Of a stretch of 64,000 nucleotides of DNA, positions 17,421 to 25,498 are shown piece after piece. The position numbers and the translations under genes are program-made. This stretch comes from Acidobacteriota bacterium (GTDB lineage Bacteria > Acidobacteriota > Terriglobia > UBA7540), in assembly GCA_004298155.1 (NCBI GenBank), contig SCRD01000017.1, forward strand, positions 392,036 through 456,035, in the 5' to 3' direction. Each line of letters starts with the position of its first letter. The stretch's first letter is position 1. Under the pieces are notes generated by a model. That model was not told the origin of the DNA. It was given only the letters and a program-made list of their open reading frames with translations, and ran no database searches.

Positions 17421-18518
17421 GTGGCCATTAATATCAACCGTCGTGAGTTTGTGGGACGTATTGCGGGGACGGCTTTGGCACTGCCACTTCTCCCACAGAC
17501 AGGTTCTGTGAGCCCATACACCGCCCCTGCGGATGCGGAGAAGGGCTTCCACGGCATCTTTGCCATCCTTGAGACTCCTTTTACTCAAAGTAACGCAATT
17601 GATGAGGAAGACCTGGCACGCGAAGTGGACTTCTGCCTGCGATGTGGCGCCCACGGACTCGTGTGGCCACAACTGGCTGCGGAATTCTTCCTGCTTTCAG
17701 AAGAAGAACGCATGCGCGGGGCAGAAGTGATCATCCGGACTGCGGCTCGCCGACGGCCAGTGGTGATCGGTGTACAGGAGCCTTACAAAGGTATTGCTGT
17801 CAATCTGGCGCGTCACGCTGAGAACAAAGGCGCCGATGCCATCATTGCCATTCCGCCGTTTGTTGGAGGTGCGGGACTGGAAATAGCGGCCGACTACTAT
17901 CGCTCCCTGGCACAGGCAGTCCGGCTGCCGATCTTTGTACAGAACAGCGGCAGTCCCTGGGGGCCGGGTATGTCCACGGAATTCATCATTCAGCAGGCCA
18001 GAGAGTTTCCCCAACTTGCTTACATCAAAGAGGAAGTGAGCCCTGTGCCACATCGGCTCGAGGCCTATGTGAAGTCAGGAGCAATGAAGGGAATCTTTTC
18101 CGGCAGCGCCGGCATGAACTTGCTCAATGAAATGTCACGCGGATCGTCAGGTACCATGCCTGCGTGTAGCTTTATCGACATCAACGCGCAGATTTATGAC
18201 CTCGGGGCGGTGGGAAAGGCAAAAGAGGCCTATGAGCTGTTTGCAAAGCTGCTCCCAATGATCAACCTGGAGCACACGTACGGGATGGTTTTTGCCAAGT
18301 CAGTTCTGGTTCGGCGAGGCGTTTTCAAGACGGCAAGAATGCGCCACAGCACAGGCCTGAAATTAGACCACTATGACGAAAAGGAGCTCGACTTCTGGTG
18401 GCGACGCTTGCAACCGTATTTCAGGGCCTATCGACGATGCACTCTTCAGGCGGATTTGCGCGCCGCAGTCAGGACCTCCCGCAGCCGTTTGCCAACGATG
18501 AGGTCTTCTCCTCGCTGA
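17421..18518 (+). CDS. exported DHDPS/N-acetylneuraminate-lyase-family protein with altered active site
   Basis: A GTG start at 17421 follows GAAGGGAGGG and opens a leader with NRREFVGRIAGTALALPLL, a probable Tat signal. Residues ~40-335 form the class I aldolase TIM barrel of the DapA/NanA/KDG-aldolase family. The Schiff-base lysine is present (K203 in LAYIKEEVS). The usual GTTGE substrate motif is replaced by WPQLAAE, and the YNVPxR segment that supplies the catalytic tyrosine reads VQNSGSPWG, so the tyrosine is missing. It may be an aldolase or lyase with different chemistry, or a non-canonical member. The last ~28 residues run antisense to the end of the neighbouring PLP gene (overlap 18446-18518) and look like a tail gained by loss of an earlier stop. 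Confidence 0.75.
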   Translation: MAININRREFVGRIAGTALALPLLPQTGSVSPYTAPADAEKGFHGIFAILETPFTQSNAIDEEDLAREVDFCLRCGAHGLVWPQLAAEFFLLSEEERMRGAEVIIRTAARRRPVVIGVQEPYKGIAVNLARHAENKGADAIIAIPPFVGGAGLEIAADYYRSLAQAVRLPIFVQNSGSPWGPGMSTEFIIQQAREFPQLAYIKEEVSPVPHRLEAYVKSGAMKGIFSGSAGMNLLNEMSRGSSGTMPACSFIDINAQIYDLGAVGKAKEAYELFAKLLPMINLEHTYGMVFAKSVLVRRGVFKTARMRHSTGLKLDHYDEKELDFWWRRLQPYFRAYRRCTLQADLRAAVRTSRSRLPTMRSSPR

Positions 18519-19726
18519 AGGCTCATTGAAATAATCTCGAGGTGGTTTTCAGCGCCGGGCTCCGTGAAGTTCTTATTAAGCCGGGCCAGCACTCCGCTCG
18601 GATTACTGGCCGTCAGGACTTCAATTCTGGGCTCTCCTTCGCTTAGTTTTTTCGCGCAGTCCTGCACACTGAATTTCCAGGTTTCCTGGTCCCACGTGAC
18701 TCTCAGGGTGGGATAGCGGTTACCGCCCTTGGGCACGTAGATAGTGGTCTTGACGCCGGGCACGGTCTCTATCAACTTGGCAATCCTTTTGACCCGGGCG
18801 TCCCACTGCCGATAGAGGATGTCAGTATCCAATTTTGTCCACGCCTCCACGGCCGCCAGGCAGCCCATGATTTCTTCCTTCCCCACCTTCATGGGCCGGC
18901 ACACGGCTCCTTCCCACGGGTTCGTGTTGGCCAGCGCTGCCTCAATCAAATCTTTCCGCCCGATCAGCAGCCCGGAACATTGCGGGCCGAGCAGGCCCTT
19001 GCCGCCGCTGAAGCAATAGAGATCGCAGCCCATCTGGGAATAAAGCTTCAAATTCGAGATAGGCGGAATGCCGGCGGCATCGTCCAGTAGCAGAGGCACA
19101 CCAGCCCGCTTGGTGATTTCCAATGCTTTCTTCAGTTCGTCGCCCAAAGCAGTTGTGTAAACCATGGCTGTCATGTTGTTCATCGCGTTCTGCAGCTCTT
19201 CATGGGAATGGGCAACCACCAGCTTGCCACCCGCCAGCCGAATTGCACTGTCGAAAGCAGTGCGGCCGCCGAACATGATGACCTGATCTTTCATGCCCGT
19301 CGTGTCAGGCAGTTGCCAGATCTTTTGCGGGTCAGTTCCGGCAATGCAGCCAGCTGTAGCCGAAGCCATGGCGCCGGCAGCGCCTGAAGTGACCATGCCG
19401 GATTCCGCACCTGAGAGCTCCGCCAGCCGTCGGCCCACTGCATGCTGGAGCTCAACGATATCGACAAAATGCTTTGCTGCCTCCAACTGGGCTTGTTTCA
19501 CCTCGGGGAGTTCCAGGCTGGCGCTGAGATAGGTCCATGTACCGCGCGCGTTGATAAGAGTTCGGACACCAAGGTCTTGGTAAGTCGGTATCCGGTTTCC
19601 CGTTAATTTTCTGATGCCGGTCTGTGTCTTGCCAAACACATCCTGGGCTGCGATCTGCCCAAACAAGGGCAACGCTACCGCCCACTTGACGAATGTTCGC
19701 CGGTCAGACGATAACTTCGGGGCCAT
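18446..19726 (-). CDS. exported SelA-related PLP-dependent enzyme (aminosugar-acid ammonia-lyase-like)
   Basis: A fold-type I PLP enzyme related to L-seryl-tRNA selenium transferase and the D-glucosaminate-6-phosphate ammonia-lyase group. I chose the ATG at 19726 (MAPKLSSDRR) because GGAGGT sits about eight bases upstream, overlapping two weaker starts. The leader DRRTFVKWAVALPLFGQIA looks twin-arginine-type. The PLP-nitrogen aspartate (LLLDDAAGIPP, about residue 215-216) and the PLP lysine (FSGGKGLLGP, about K243) are both present. At ~426 residues it has normal length. A related PLP enzyme is known to sit with an EF_0837-like amidohydrolase in other bacteria, and such an amidohydrolase lies 3 kb away here. 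A cofactor-bound enzyme exported by Tat is unusual. Predicted chemistry is beta-elimination of ammonia or another group, with an enamine product. Confidence 0.78.
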   Translation of the reverse strand: MAPKLSSDRRTFVKWAVALPLFGQIAAQDVFGKTQTGIRKLTGNRIPTYQDLGVRTLINARGTWTYLSASLELPEVKQAQLEAAKHFVDIVELQHAVGRRLAELSGAESGMVTSGAAGAMASATAGCIAGTDPQKIWQLPDTTGMKDQVIMFGGRTAFDSAIRLAGGKLVVAHSHEELQNAMNNMTAMVYTTALGDELKKALEITKRAGVPLLLDDAAGIPPISNLKLYSQMGCDLYCFSGGKGLLGPQCSGLLIGRKDLIEAALANTNPWEGAVCRPMKVGKEEIMGCLAAVEAWTKLDTDILYRQWDARVKRIAKLIETVPGVKTTIYVPKGGNRYPTLRVTWDQETWKFSVQDCAKKLSEGEPRIEVLTASNPSGVLARLNKNFTEPGAENHLEIISMSLQRGEDLIVGKRLREVLTAARKSA

Positions 19727-19898
19727 CTGCATGACCTCCATGGAACGCTAAGTTTGTGCTTTGTAGCCTGTGCTTCAGGCTGTTCAATACGACCTCACTA
19801 TCTTACCATCCATAGAGCATAAACAGCGTGGGTTTGCGGTTATTTCCTCCCGGAAAGTCATGCAAAATCACGCGTTGCCAGCGAGCTTCAATCCACGG

Positions 19899-21269
19899 TC
19901 AACTCCACAAGCGGTCCCAGGATCGCTCCTCGTTCCACTGGGTCGTGGGCTCGAAGAAGCCTGTGCCGGGTTTCAGGTGTTGTCGAACGGCATCCTCGTT
20001 GAGGGTCACGCCAAGGCCGGGCCGGTCCGGAACAGTGATATAGCCTCTGTGAATAATGGGCTTGTCGATACCTTCGACAAGATCCTGCCACCACGGAACA
20101 TCGAGCGAATGATTTTCCATTGCGAGGAAGTTCCGTGTGGCAGCCGCGCAGTGGACGCTGGCCAAACACGCAATGGGCGTTCCCGCCATATGCATAGCCA
20201 TCGGAACACCATATCTGAAAGCCATGTCGCCGATTCGGTGGGTCCGGAGGATTCCACCTGACGACGAGAGGTCGGGATGAATTTTATCCACAGCATGGTT
20301 TACGCAAAGGGTTTCAAAATCTTCCTCGCGGTAGATGTCTTCGCCTGTGAGCGTCGGGGTTGGGCTTTCATCGGTAATGCGCTTTAGCAGATCGGTGTAA
20401 AACCAGGGGATTACATCTTCAATCCATGAAAGGTTGAACTTCTCATAAGCCTGGCCCAGGCGAATGCAAGACTTGACCCCGATGTGGCCCAGGTGGTCCA
20501 TTGATAGCGGAATCTCCATGCCCACGGCCTCGCGCACCGCCGCCACAAATTCGCTCAATTTTTCAATACCTTTGTCGGTCACTTCTGTTGCGACGAAGGG
20601 ATGCGGCTGGGAATTTTCCTCCCAACTGCTCAGCCCGGAAGGCCGCGTCACTGTACCGGGAATATCTTCTACGAGGTTGATCCCAAGGTCCATCTTTAAC
20701 CACGTCAGACCCATCTCGTCCTTACGGGCCTTCATCCGCTGGGCGTAGATTTTAGGATCCTTGGATTCGGTGGTGTCGGCATAGATCCTGATTTCGTCGC
20801 GCCATTTGCCCCCCAGCATCTGGTAGATGGGAACGTTATAAACCTTCCCTGCAATGTCCCAAAGTGCCATCTCGATTGAGACTACTCCACCGGCCTGGCG
20901 GGCATCGCCACCGAATTGCTGGATCTTCTGGAACAGATAGTCAAGGCGAAGAGGGTCCTCGCCGAGGATGCGGCTCTTAAGCATCAGCGCATAGGTTGCG
21001 CTGGCTCCGTCGCGTACTTCGCCCAGCCCGTAGACGCCCTGGTTGGTGTCAATCCGTATGATGGGGCAGGGGCTTGGGCCGGGTTTCACGACGGTTGCGA
21101 CGCGAAGGTCTGTGATCTTCAGGCTTGATGGACTTGAATTTGTCTTAACGTTCTGCTGAATCTGTGCTTCTGCTCCTGCTTCCGAACCCAGAAGCGCGCC
21201 GCCGAGCATCGCTGCCGAGGTCTTCAGAACTCCTCGCCGGTTAATCCTCATAGCATCGTCTTTGAACAT
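19899..21269 (-). CDS. exported enolase-superfamily (mandelate racemase/sugar-acid dehydratase) protein
   Basis: About 456 residues from the ATG at 21269, which has a near-perfect AGGAGGTGAT Shine-Dalgarno sequence. The leader INRRGVLKTSAAMLGGALLG is Tat-like. The N-terminal capping domain (~50-170) is followed by the barrel. Expected catalytic features are visible: KxD (K192 in WLKMDLG), metal ligands D258 (SMDHLG), E284 (WIEDVIP) and E310 (TGEDIY), and H360 in MAMHMAG. These residues fit acid-sugar dehydration or epimerisation through an enolate. It lies between the UxuA-like gene (94 bp upstream) and the PLP gene on the same strand, supporting a sugar-acid pathway. The exact sugar acid cannot be told; mannonate, gluconate or galactonate-type substrates are candidates. 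Confidence 0.82.
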   Translation of the reverse strand: MFKDDAMRINRRGVLKTSAAMLGGALLGSEAGAEAQIQQNVKTNSSPSSLKITDLRVATVVKPGPSPCPIIRIDTNQGVYGLGEVRDGASATYALMLKSRILGEDPLRLDYLFQKIQQFGGDARQAGGVVSIEMALWDIAGKVYNVPIYQMLGGKWRDEIRIYADTTESKDPKIYAQRMKARKDEMGLTWLKMDLGINLVEDIPGTVTRPSGLSSWEENSQPHPFVATEVTDKGIEKLSEFVAAVREAVGMEIPLSMDHLGHIGVKSCIRLGQAYEKFNLSWIEDVIPWFYTDLLKRITDESPTPTLTGEDIYREEDFETLCVNHAVDKIHPDLSSSGGILRTHRIGDMAFRYGVPMAMHMAGTPIACLASVHCAAATRNFLAMENHSLDVPWWQDLVEGIDKPIIHRGYITVPDRPGLGVTLNEDAVRQHLKPGTGFFEPTTQWNEERSWDRLWS

Positions 21270-21363
21270 CGTTCCATCACCTCCTCGTTTCTTTGGCCGC
21301 ACGGCCGCGCCATATATTTCCGTTCACTTGACACGCGATTCGAGCGCCTGGCGCCTACATTCG

Positions 21364-22467
21364 CTAAACGTAAGGAATGTTGCGGCTATCCAGAATTCCT
21401 TTGATATAGCCCACACCAAAAATCTTGCCCAAAACGCCGTAACCGGGATGGACATTGACCTCCCCATCGAGAATCGGGTCGTGGTCCGGACGTAGTGGGA
21501 CGTGCACACGGCTGTCATGGAGCGCCTGGTAAACCTTACCGAAATCGATAGCGCCGTCGTCCTGAAAGGTCTCCACAAAATTGTCCCGAGTGCCGCGCAG
21601 ATTGCGCGAGTGAATGTAGAAGATCTTCTTCTCTTGGCCGAACTCTTTCGCCACGGCCTCGAGGTTTGCACCCATCAAATAGTAGACAGAAATTTCAAAC
21701 GTCACGCCGTTTACGGGGCTTGGCGCAATTCTCATCACGCGTCGATAGGCCTCAGGGCTGATGATGATGCGGGCAATGCCGCGCAGTTCGGGCACTGGCG
21801 GATCGTCAGGGTGCAGGGCCATCTTCACATTTGCCTTTTCTGCTTCAGGGATAACTGCTTTCAGAAAATAGGCGATGTTGTCCCACATCTTTTCTTTGTC
21901 GATCCGGCCCCACCTTGTAAGTCCCTGTGGAACTTCACTCGTGCTAAACGAAACGGAACTGCAGCCACCGCGTCCCGGGATATGCATCCGGGTGCGATAC
22001 CAGTCGATGCCTGCCATAAAGTCATAGCAAATCATGGGAATACCGGCCTTGCCGATCGCGTGCACCGCCGCGATATAGTTATCAATTTCCTCGTCGCGGC
22101 CCGGTAACCCGAGTTTGATTTTCTCCGCCGGAACCGGATGGCTCTCAATGCCTGCAATGGTGAGACCAACCGCTTCATAGTCGGCCTTGATTTTCGCAAC
22201 TGTGTCCACGTATCGGGAGCGCGGAACACGACTGAGTGCAGACGCTGTTCCTGCAATCGCATGAGTGACGCCGATCTGCTTTGAAAGTTTCACGCGATGC
22301 AGGTCGTCGATGCCCCACACCAGGCAGATCTTGAACTTGTTATCTTCCGGGCTTGTGCTGCTCCTTGCCGCGGAGGCCGGAGCACCTGTGGCGGCCGAAG
22401 GAATAACAGTCGCGGCGAGGGTTGCGAACACACCCTGCATGCATTCTCGCCGATTGAGTCTGGACAT
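21364..22467 (-). CDS. exported mannonate dehydratase (UxuA-like)
   Basis: This 367-residue TIM-barrel protein carries the UxuA pattern: LHPDDPP (about 218-224), IHSRN (285-289) and PLRPDHD (324-330). UxuA removes water from D-mannonate to give 2-keto-3-deoxygluconate in hexuronate breakdown. Classical UxuA is cytosolic, but this copy has a leader with NRREC near residues 5-9 and an Ala-rich stretch to about residue 35, suggesting export. AGAAAGGT precedes the ATG. It is the first gene of the minus-strand set that continues with the enolase-superfamily and PLP genes. Mannonate itself is the best guess for substrate. An unrelated sugar isomerase fold is less likely given the HPDDPP and RPDH motifs. 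Confidence 0.75.
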   Translation of the reverse strand: MSRLNRRECMQGVFATLAATVIPSAATGAPASAARSSTSPEDNKFKICLVWGIDDLHRVKLSKQIGVTHAIAGTASALSRVPRSRYVDTVAKIKADYEAVGLTIAGIESHPVPAEKIKLGLPGRDEEIDNYIAAVHAIGKAGIPMICYDFMAGIDWYRTRMHIPGRGGCSSVSFSTSEVPQGLTRWGRIDKEKMWDNIAYFLKAVIPEAEKANVKMALHPDDPPVPELRGIARIIISPEAYRRVMRIAPSPVNGVTFEISVYYLMGANLEAVAKEFGQEKKIFYIHSRNLRGTRDNFVETFQDDGAIDFGKVYQALHDSRVHVPLRPDHDPILDGEVNVHPGYGVLGKIFGVGYIKGILDSRNIPYV

Positions 22468-22859
22468 GTGGTTACCTTTCTGAGGCCTCTTGCTTTAGGA
22501 AATTTCCAAATGACGGCATCAATATTGATCTTGAAAACTAATAGACCCGGACGGCAGTTTATCCGGAAAGAGGACCCGTCGCAAGCCAAGGTTCTGGGAT
22601 CGGGGTACATCGGGAAAGCCCGGACGTGCGACTTTGGTTACAAGTCTCCGGTTGGATGTGGTACAGTTCCTCCCCTGGATATTAGACATCTGGAATTTGC
22701 GGTGCGGCTGAAGTGGTAACGGCCCGACCCTTTGCCCGATTTCACTCTGCGCTCGAGTGTTGGCGACACAACCGCCACAACATGCGGCGCATGCCCGTTT
22801 GTGGCAGAGAATTTATTGGCAAGGTTTAACAAATTTACCTCTACCAGGGAGTGGCATTC
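22468..22859. other. divergent intergenic region with possible TonB-receptor relic
   Basis: About 390 bp between divergent genes. On the plus strand, 22650-22719 can be read as PPLDIRHLEFAVRLKW followed by a stop. That resembles the last beta-strand of an outer-membrane receptor, which ends in an aromatic residue. No intact gene continues upstream, so this may be a decayed receptor end. I see no clear promoter or hairpin. Confidence 0.3.
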
Positions 22860-24221
22860 ATGACGAGCCGACGAGGTCTGCAAATAGCATTCTTGATTGG
22901 AATCCTGATTGGCTTGGTCGCGTACGCGGCCGGGCAGCAGAAGCCCCGGTATGATCTGCTGCTGAAAGGCGGACATGTGATTGATCCCGCCAACCACATT
23001 GACGGTGTGATGGACGTGGCAGTCGTGGGCAGCAGGATTGCCGCCGTTGAGCCGGACATATCCGCTGCCGATGCGGGGAAGGTTGTCGATGTCCACGGTC
23101 TTTATGTGACGCCGGGGCTGATTGACATTCATGTACACATCGGCTATGGCGGCGTTCCGAACGACTGGTACTCAGTAAGCGCGCGCTCGCAGACGCCACC
23201 GTTTGGATTTCCGCCCGACCTGATGCTGGCTTCAGGTGTGACCACTGCAGTGGACGCGGGAAGCTCCGGCGCAGCTACATTCTTGCGGGAAAAACAGATG
23301 GTAATGGAACATTCCCGCGTCCGCGTGCTGGCCTTTTTGAACATCGTCGAGGACGGAATGAATGGCGGGCTGGAGCAAACCGTGGACCAGATGGACCCGA
23401 AGGTCTGCGCGGAGACCGTCGAAAAAAACCGCGACGTGATTGTCGGAGTGAAGACGGCGCATTACTGGACGGGCTTGCCATGGGACCCGGAGCACCAACC
23501 TTGGACGGCCGTGGATCGCGCGGAAGAGTGCGGGCAGATGGCAAATGTGCCGGTGATGGTTGACTTCTGGCCGCGCGCACCGTTGCGGTCGTATGCCGAA
23601 CTGATCCTCAAGAAGATGCGCCCAGGCGACATCCACACGCACGTCTTCGCGCAGCAATTCCCGATCATTCTGTCGAACGGCAAGCTGAATCCCATCATGG
23701 AAGAGGCCCGCAAGCGCGGAGTGATTTTTGATGTGGGACACGGCGGCGGCAGCTTCTGGTTCCGAAACGCCGTCCCCGCCGTCGAGAAGGGATTTTTGCC
23801 GGACTCGATCTCGACGGATCTGCACACGGAAAGCATGACCTGGAAGGCCGTCAGCATGGTGAACGTGATGTCGAAGTTTCTGGCCATGGGCGTTCCGCTC
23901 GCGACGGTGGTCCGCGAATCGACGGTGGACCCGGCGAAGGAAATCCACCGGCCGGAGCTGGGCACGCTCTCGGTGGGGAGCGATGCGGACGTTGCCGTGC
24001 TCAAGGAACTGCATGGAGATTACAGCTATGCCGACGATGGCTATGCACGGCTGGACGGGAATGTAAAACTGATTGCCCTCATGACGGTGCGGGCCGGACG
24101 GATAGTATTTGATCCTTCAGGACTCAGCATGGTGGAATGGAGGAAGGCGCGGAAACAGTATTTCACCCCGCCCGGTAAAGGCGGGCTGCATCCTTCCACG
24201 GCGGATGACTTTCCCCGGTAG
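22860..24221 (+). CDS. exported amidohydrolase (EF_0837/COG3964-like deacetylase type)
   Basis: A 453-residue metal-dependent amidohydrolase. The ATG at 22860 is preceded by AGGGAG and starts a signal segment (residues 8-25, ending AYAAGQQ). The metal-binding HxH motif is DIHVHIG (H91, H93). Later landmarks match the EF_0837-like group: VGVKTAHYW, DIHTHVFAQ, FDVGHGGGSFWF, PDSISTDLHTESM, and a closing ADVAVL region. Members of this group are thought to deacylate N-acyl amino acids or amino sugar acids. In other genomes they pair with a SelA-related PLP enzyme, as in this cluster. The export signal places it with the other periplasmic enzymes. The acyl substrate is unknown. Confidence 0.82.
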   Translation: MTSRRGLQIAFLIGILIGLVAYAAGQQKPRYDLLLKGGHVIDPANHIDGVMDVAVVGSRIAAVEPDISAADAGKVVDVHGLYVTPGLIDIHVHIGYGGVPNDWYSVSARSQTPPFGFPPDLMLASGVTTAVDAGSSGAATFLREKQMVMEHSRVRVLAFLNIVEDGMNGGLEQTVDQMDPKVCAETVEKNRDVIVGVKTAHYWTGLPWDPEHQPWTAVDRAEECGQMANVPVMVDFWPRAPLRSYAELILKKMRPGDIHTHVFAQQFPIILSNGKLNPIMEEARKRGVIFDVGHGGGSFWFRNAVPAVEKGFLPDSISTDLHTESMTWKAVSMVNVMSKFLAMGVPLATVVRESTVDPAKEIHRPELGTLSVGSDADVAVLKELHGDYSYADDGYARLDGNVKLIALMTVRAGRIVFDPSGLSMVEWRKARKQYFTPPGKGGLHPSTADDFPR

Positions 24222-24325
24222 CGGCAGATCACGGCACTCGGAAGGATCGAGGGGGGCGTCTCATTCCGTGCCTTTGGCCAGGACGGGCCTTTCATGAGCA
24301 TCATCATATTGGACGCGGTGTGGAC

Positions 24326-25492
24326 ATGAAAAGGAGAACGTTTCTTAAGAGTGCGTGGCTGGGATACGCGAGTTCGTTTGTCACCCGACTGAAGGCGCAG
24401 GGGTTGAAGCAGTTTTCGCAGCCAAAAGCACCACCGATCCAAACCCACGGGCTGCCTAAGTTCAAACCCTCACCGCTCGGGATGCCGGGCCTGTTTCCGG
24501 GGCGGGTGGTTGAGGTTGTTGATCCTCAATCAATTACAAACAACCACGTTGCACAGCCTGTTGTGCAAAGCATGCTGGAACGCGGCATGCGCGAACTCAC
24601 TGGAAAAGGGTCCGTTGAAGATGCCTGGCGTCTCTTCATCCAGCCTGCGGACGTGGTGGGCATCAAGATCAACCCTTCAGGTGCCCCCGCATGCTATTCG
24701 TCTCCTGAAATTGTCCGGGAGATCATCCGCGCGGTAGAGATGGTTGGAGTTCCCGCGCACAACATCGTTGTTTATGACCGTTATTCCTTTGAGGTCCAGC
24801 TTGGCAGTTACCGGGCTTTTCTGCCGCTTGGAGTTCGGCTTGTCGGGATTGAGAACGGGATGTTTGATCTTTCAGGTTACGACATGAACGTCTATTGCCA
24901 GGCGGATTTCTTCGGTGAATGGGAAACACGCTCCTATCTTGCCCAGGTGGTTTCGCAGGAGGTCACCAAGATTATTAACGTGCCAACTCTGAAGGACCAC
25001 TCAGCTGCGGGAGTTACGGGATGTCTCAAGAACCTGGGGTACGGATCATTCAACAACGTCGCGCGTTCCCATCATCAACCCATCACCTTCACCGATCCCC
25101 TGATTGGGGTCATGTGTTCCGTTGAGCCGTTGCGGTCGAAGGCCGTCCTTCACATCATGGACGGCATGCGCGAAGTCTGGCATGGAGGACCGCTGACCCA
25201 GGTCCAGAGCTTCATTGCACAAACCGGCATGCTCATTCTGGGGACCGACCCCGTGGCAATTGACAGGATTGAGCTGGACCTGATTCATAAGAAACGGCAG
25301 GCGGAAGGCGCTCTTTCGCTTTGGGACCGTAACCCGAAAAACATTACTTTCGACTCCAATGAGTTTTACCACAATTCGCAAAAGAACCTTTTCTACCGGC
25401 AGCCGGGGCACATTGCTGCCGCGGGGGAGCTGGGGCTCGGCATTTCCGACCTTCAGAAAATTGACCGCCACAGAATCCGCGTGGGAACCTAG
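24326..25492 (+). CDS. Tat-exported DUF362-family protein
   Basis: A ~388-residue protein opening with a clear twin-arginine leader (MKRRTFLKSAWLGYAS). The rest has DUF362 landmarks: VVGIKINPSG, an EIVREIIRAVEMVGV helix, KDHSAAGVTGCLKNLGYGS, and a terminal GTDPVAIDRIELDLI segment. DUF362 proteins are poorly understood and some carry iron-sulfur ferredoxin domains, but no CxxCxxC cluster motif is visible here. A GTG six bases upstream (24320) is an alternative start. The gene is followed by a beta-propeller gene (6 bp gap) and an ApbE gene (overlapping), so the three are almost certainly one operon, probably a redox-related complex. Function is not known. Confidence 0.75.
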   Translation: MKRRTFLKSAWLGYASSFVTRLKAQGLKQFSQPKAPPIQTHGLPKFKPSPLGMPGLFPGRVVEVVDPQSITNNHVAQPVVQSMLERGMRELTGKGSVEDAWRLFIQPADVVGIKINPSGAPACYSSPEIVREIIRAVEMVGVPAHNIVVYDRYSFEVQLGSYRAFLPLGVRLVGIENGMFDLSGYDMNVYCQADFFGEWETRSYLAQVVSQEVTKIINVPTLKDHSAAGVTGCLKNLGYGSFNNVARSHHQPITFTDPLIGVMCSVEPLRSKAVLHIMDGMREVWHGGPLTQVQSFIAQTGMLILGTDPVAIDRIELDLIHKKRQAEGALSLWDRNPKNITFDSNEFYHNSQKNLFYRQPGHIAAAGELGLGISDLQKIDRHRIRVGT

Positions 25493-25498
25493 CGCACC

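Noticed and set aside
24680..24700. SGAP in the DUF362 protein as an ApbE flavinylation site
   Set aside because: The acceptor Thr/Ser position is proline, so FMN could not be attached in the known way.
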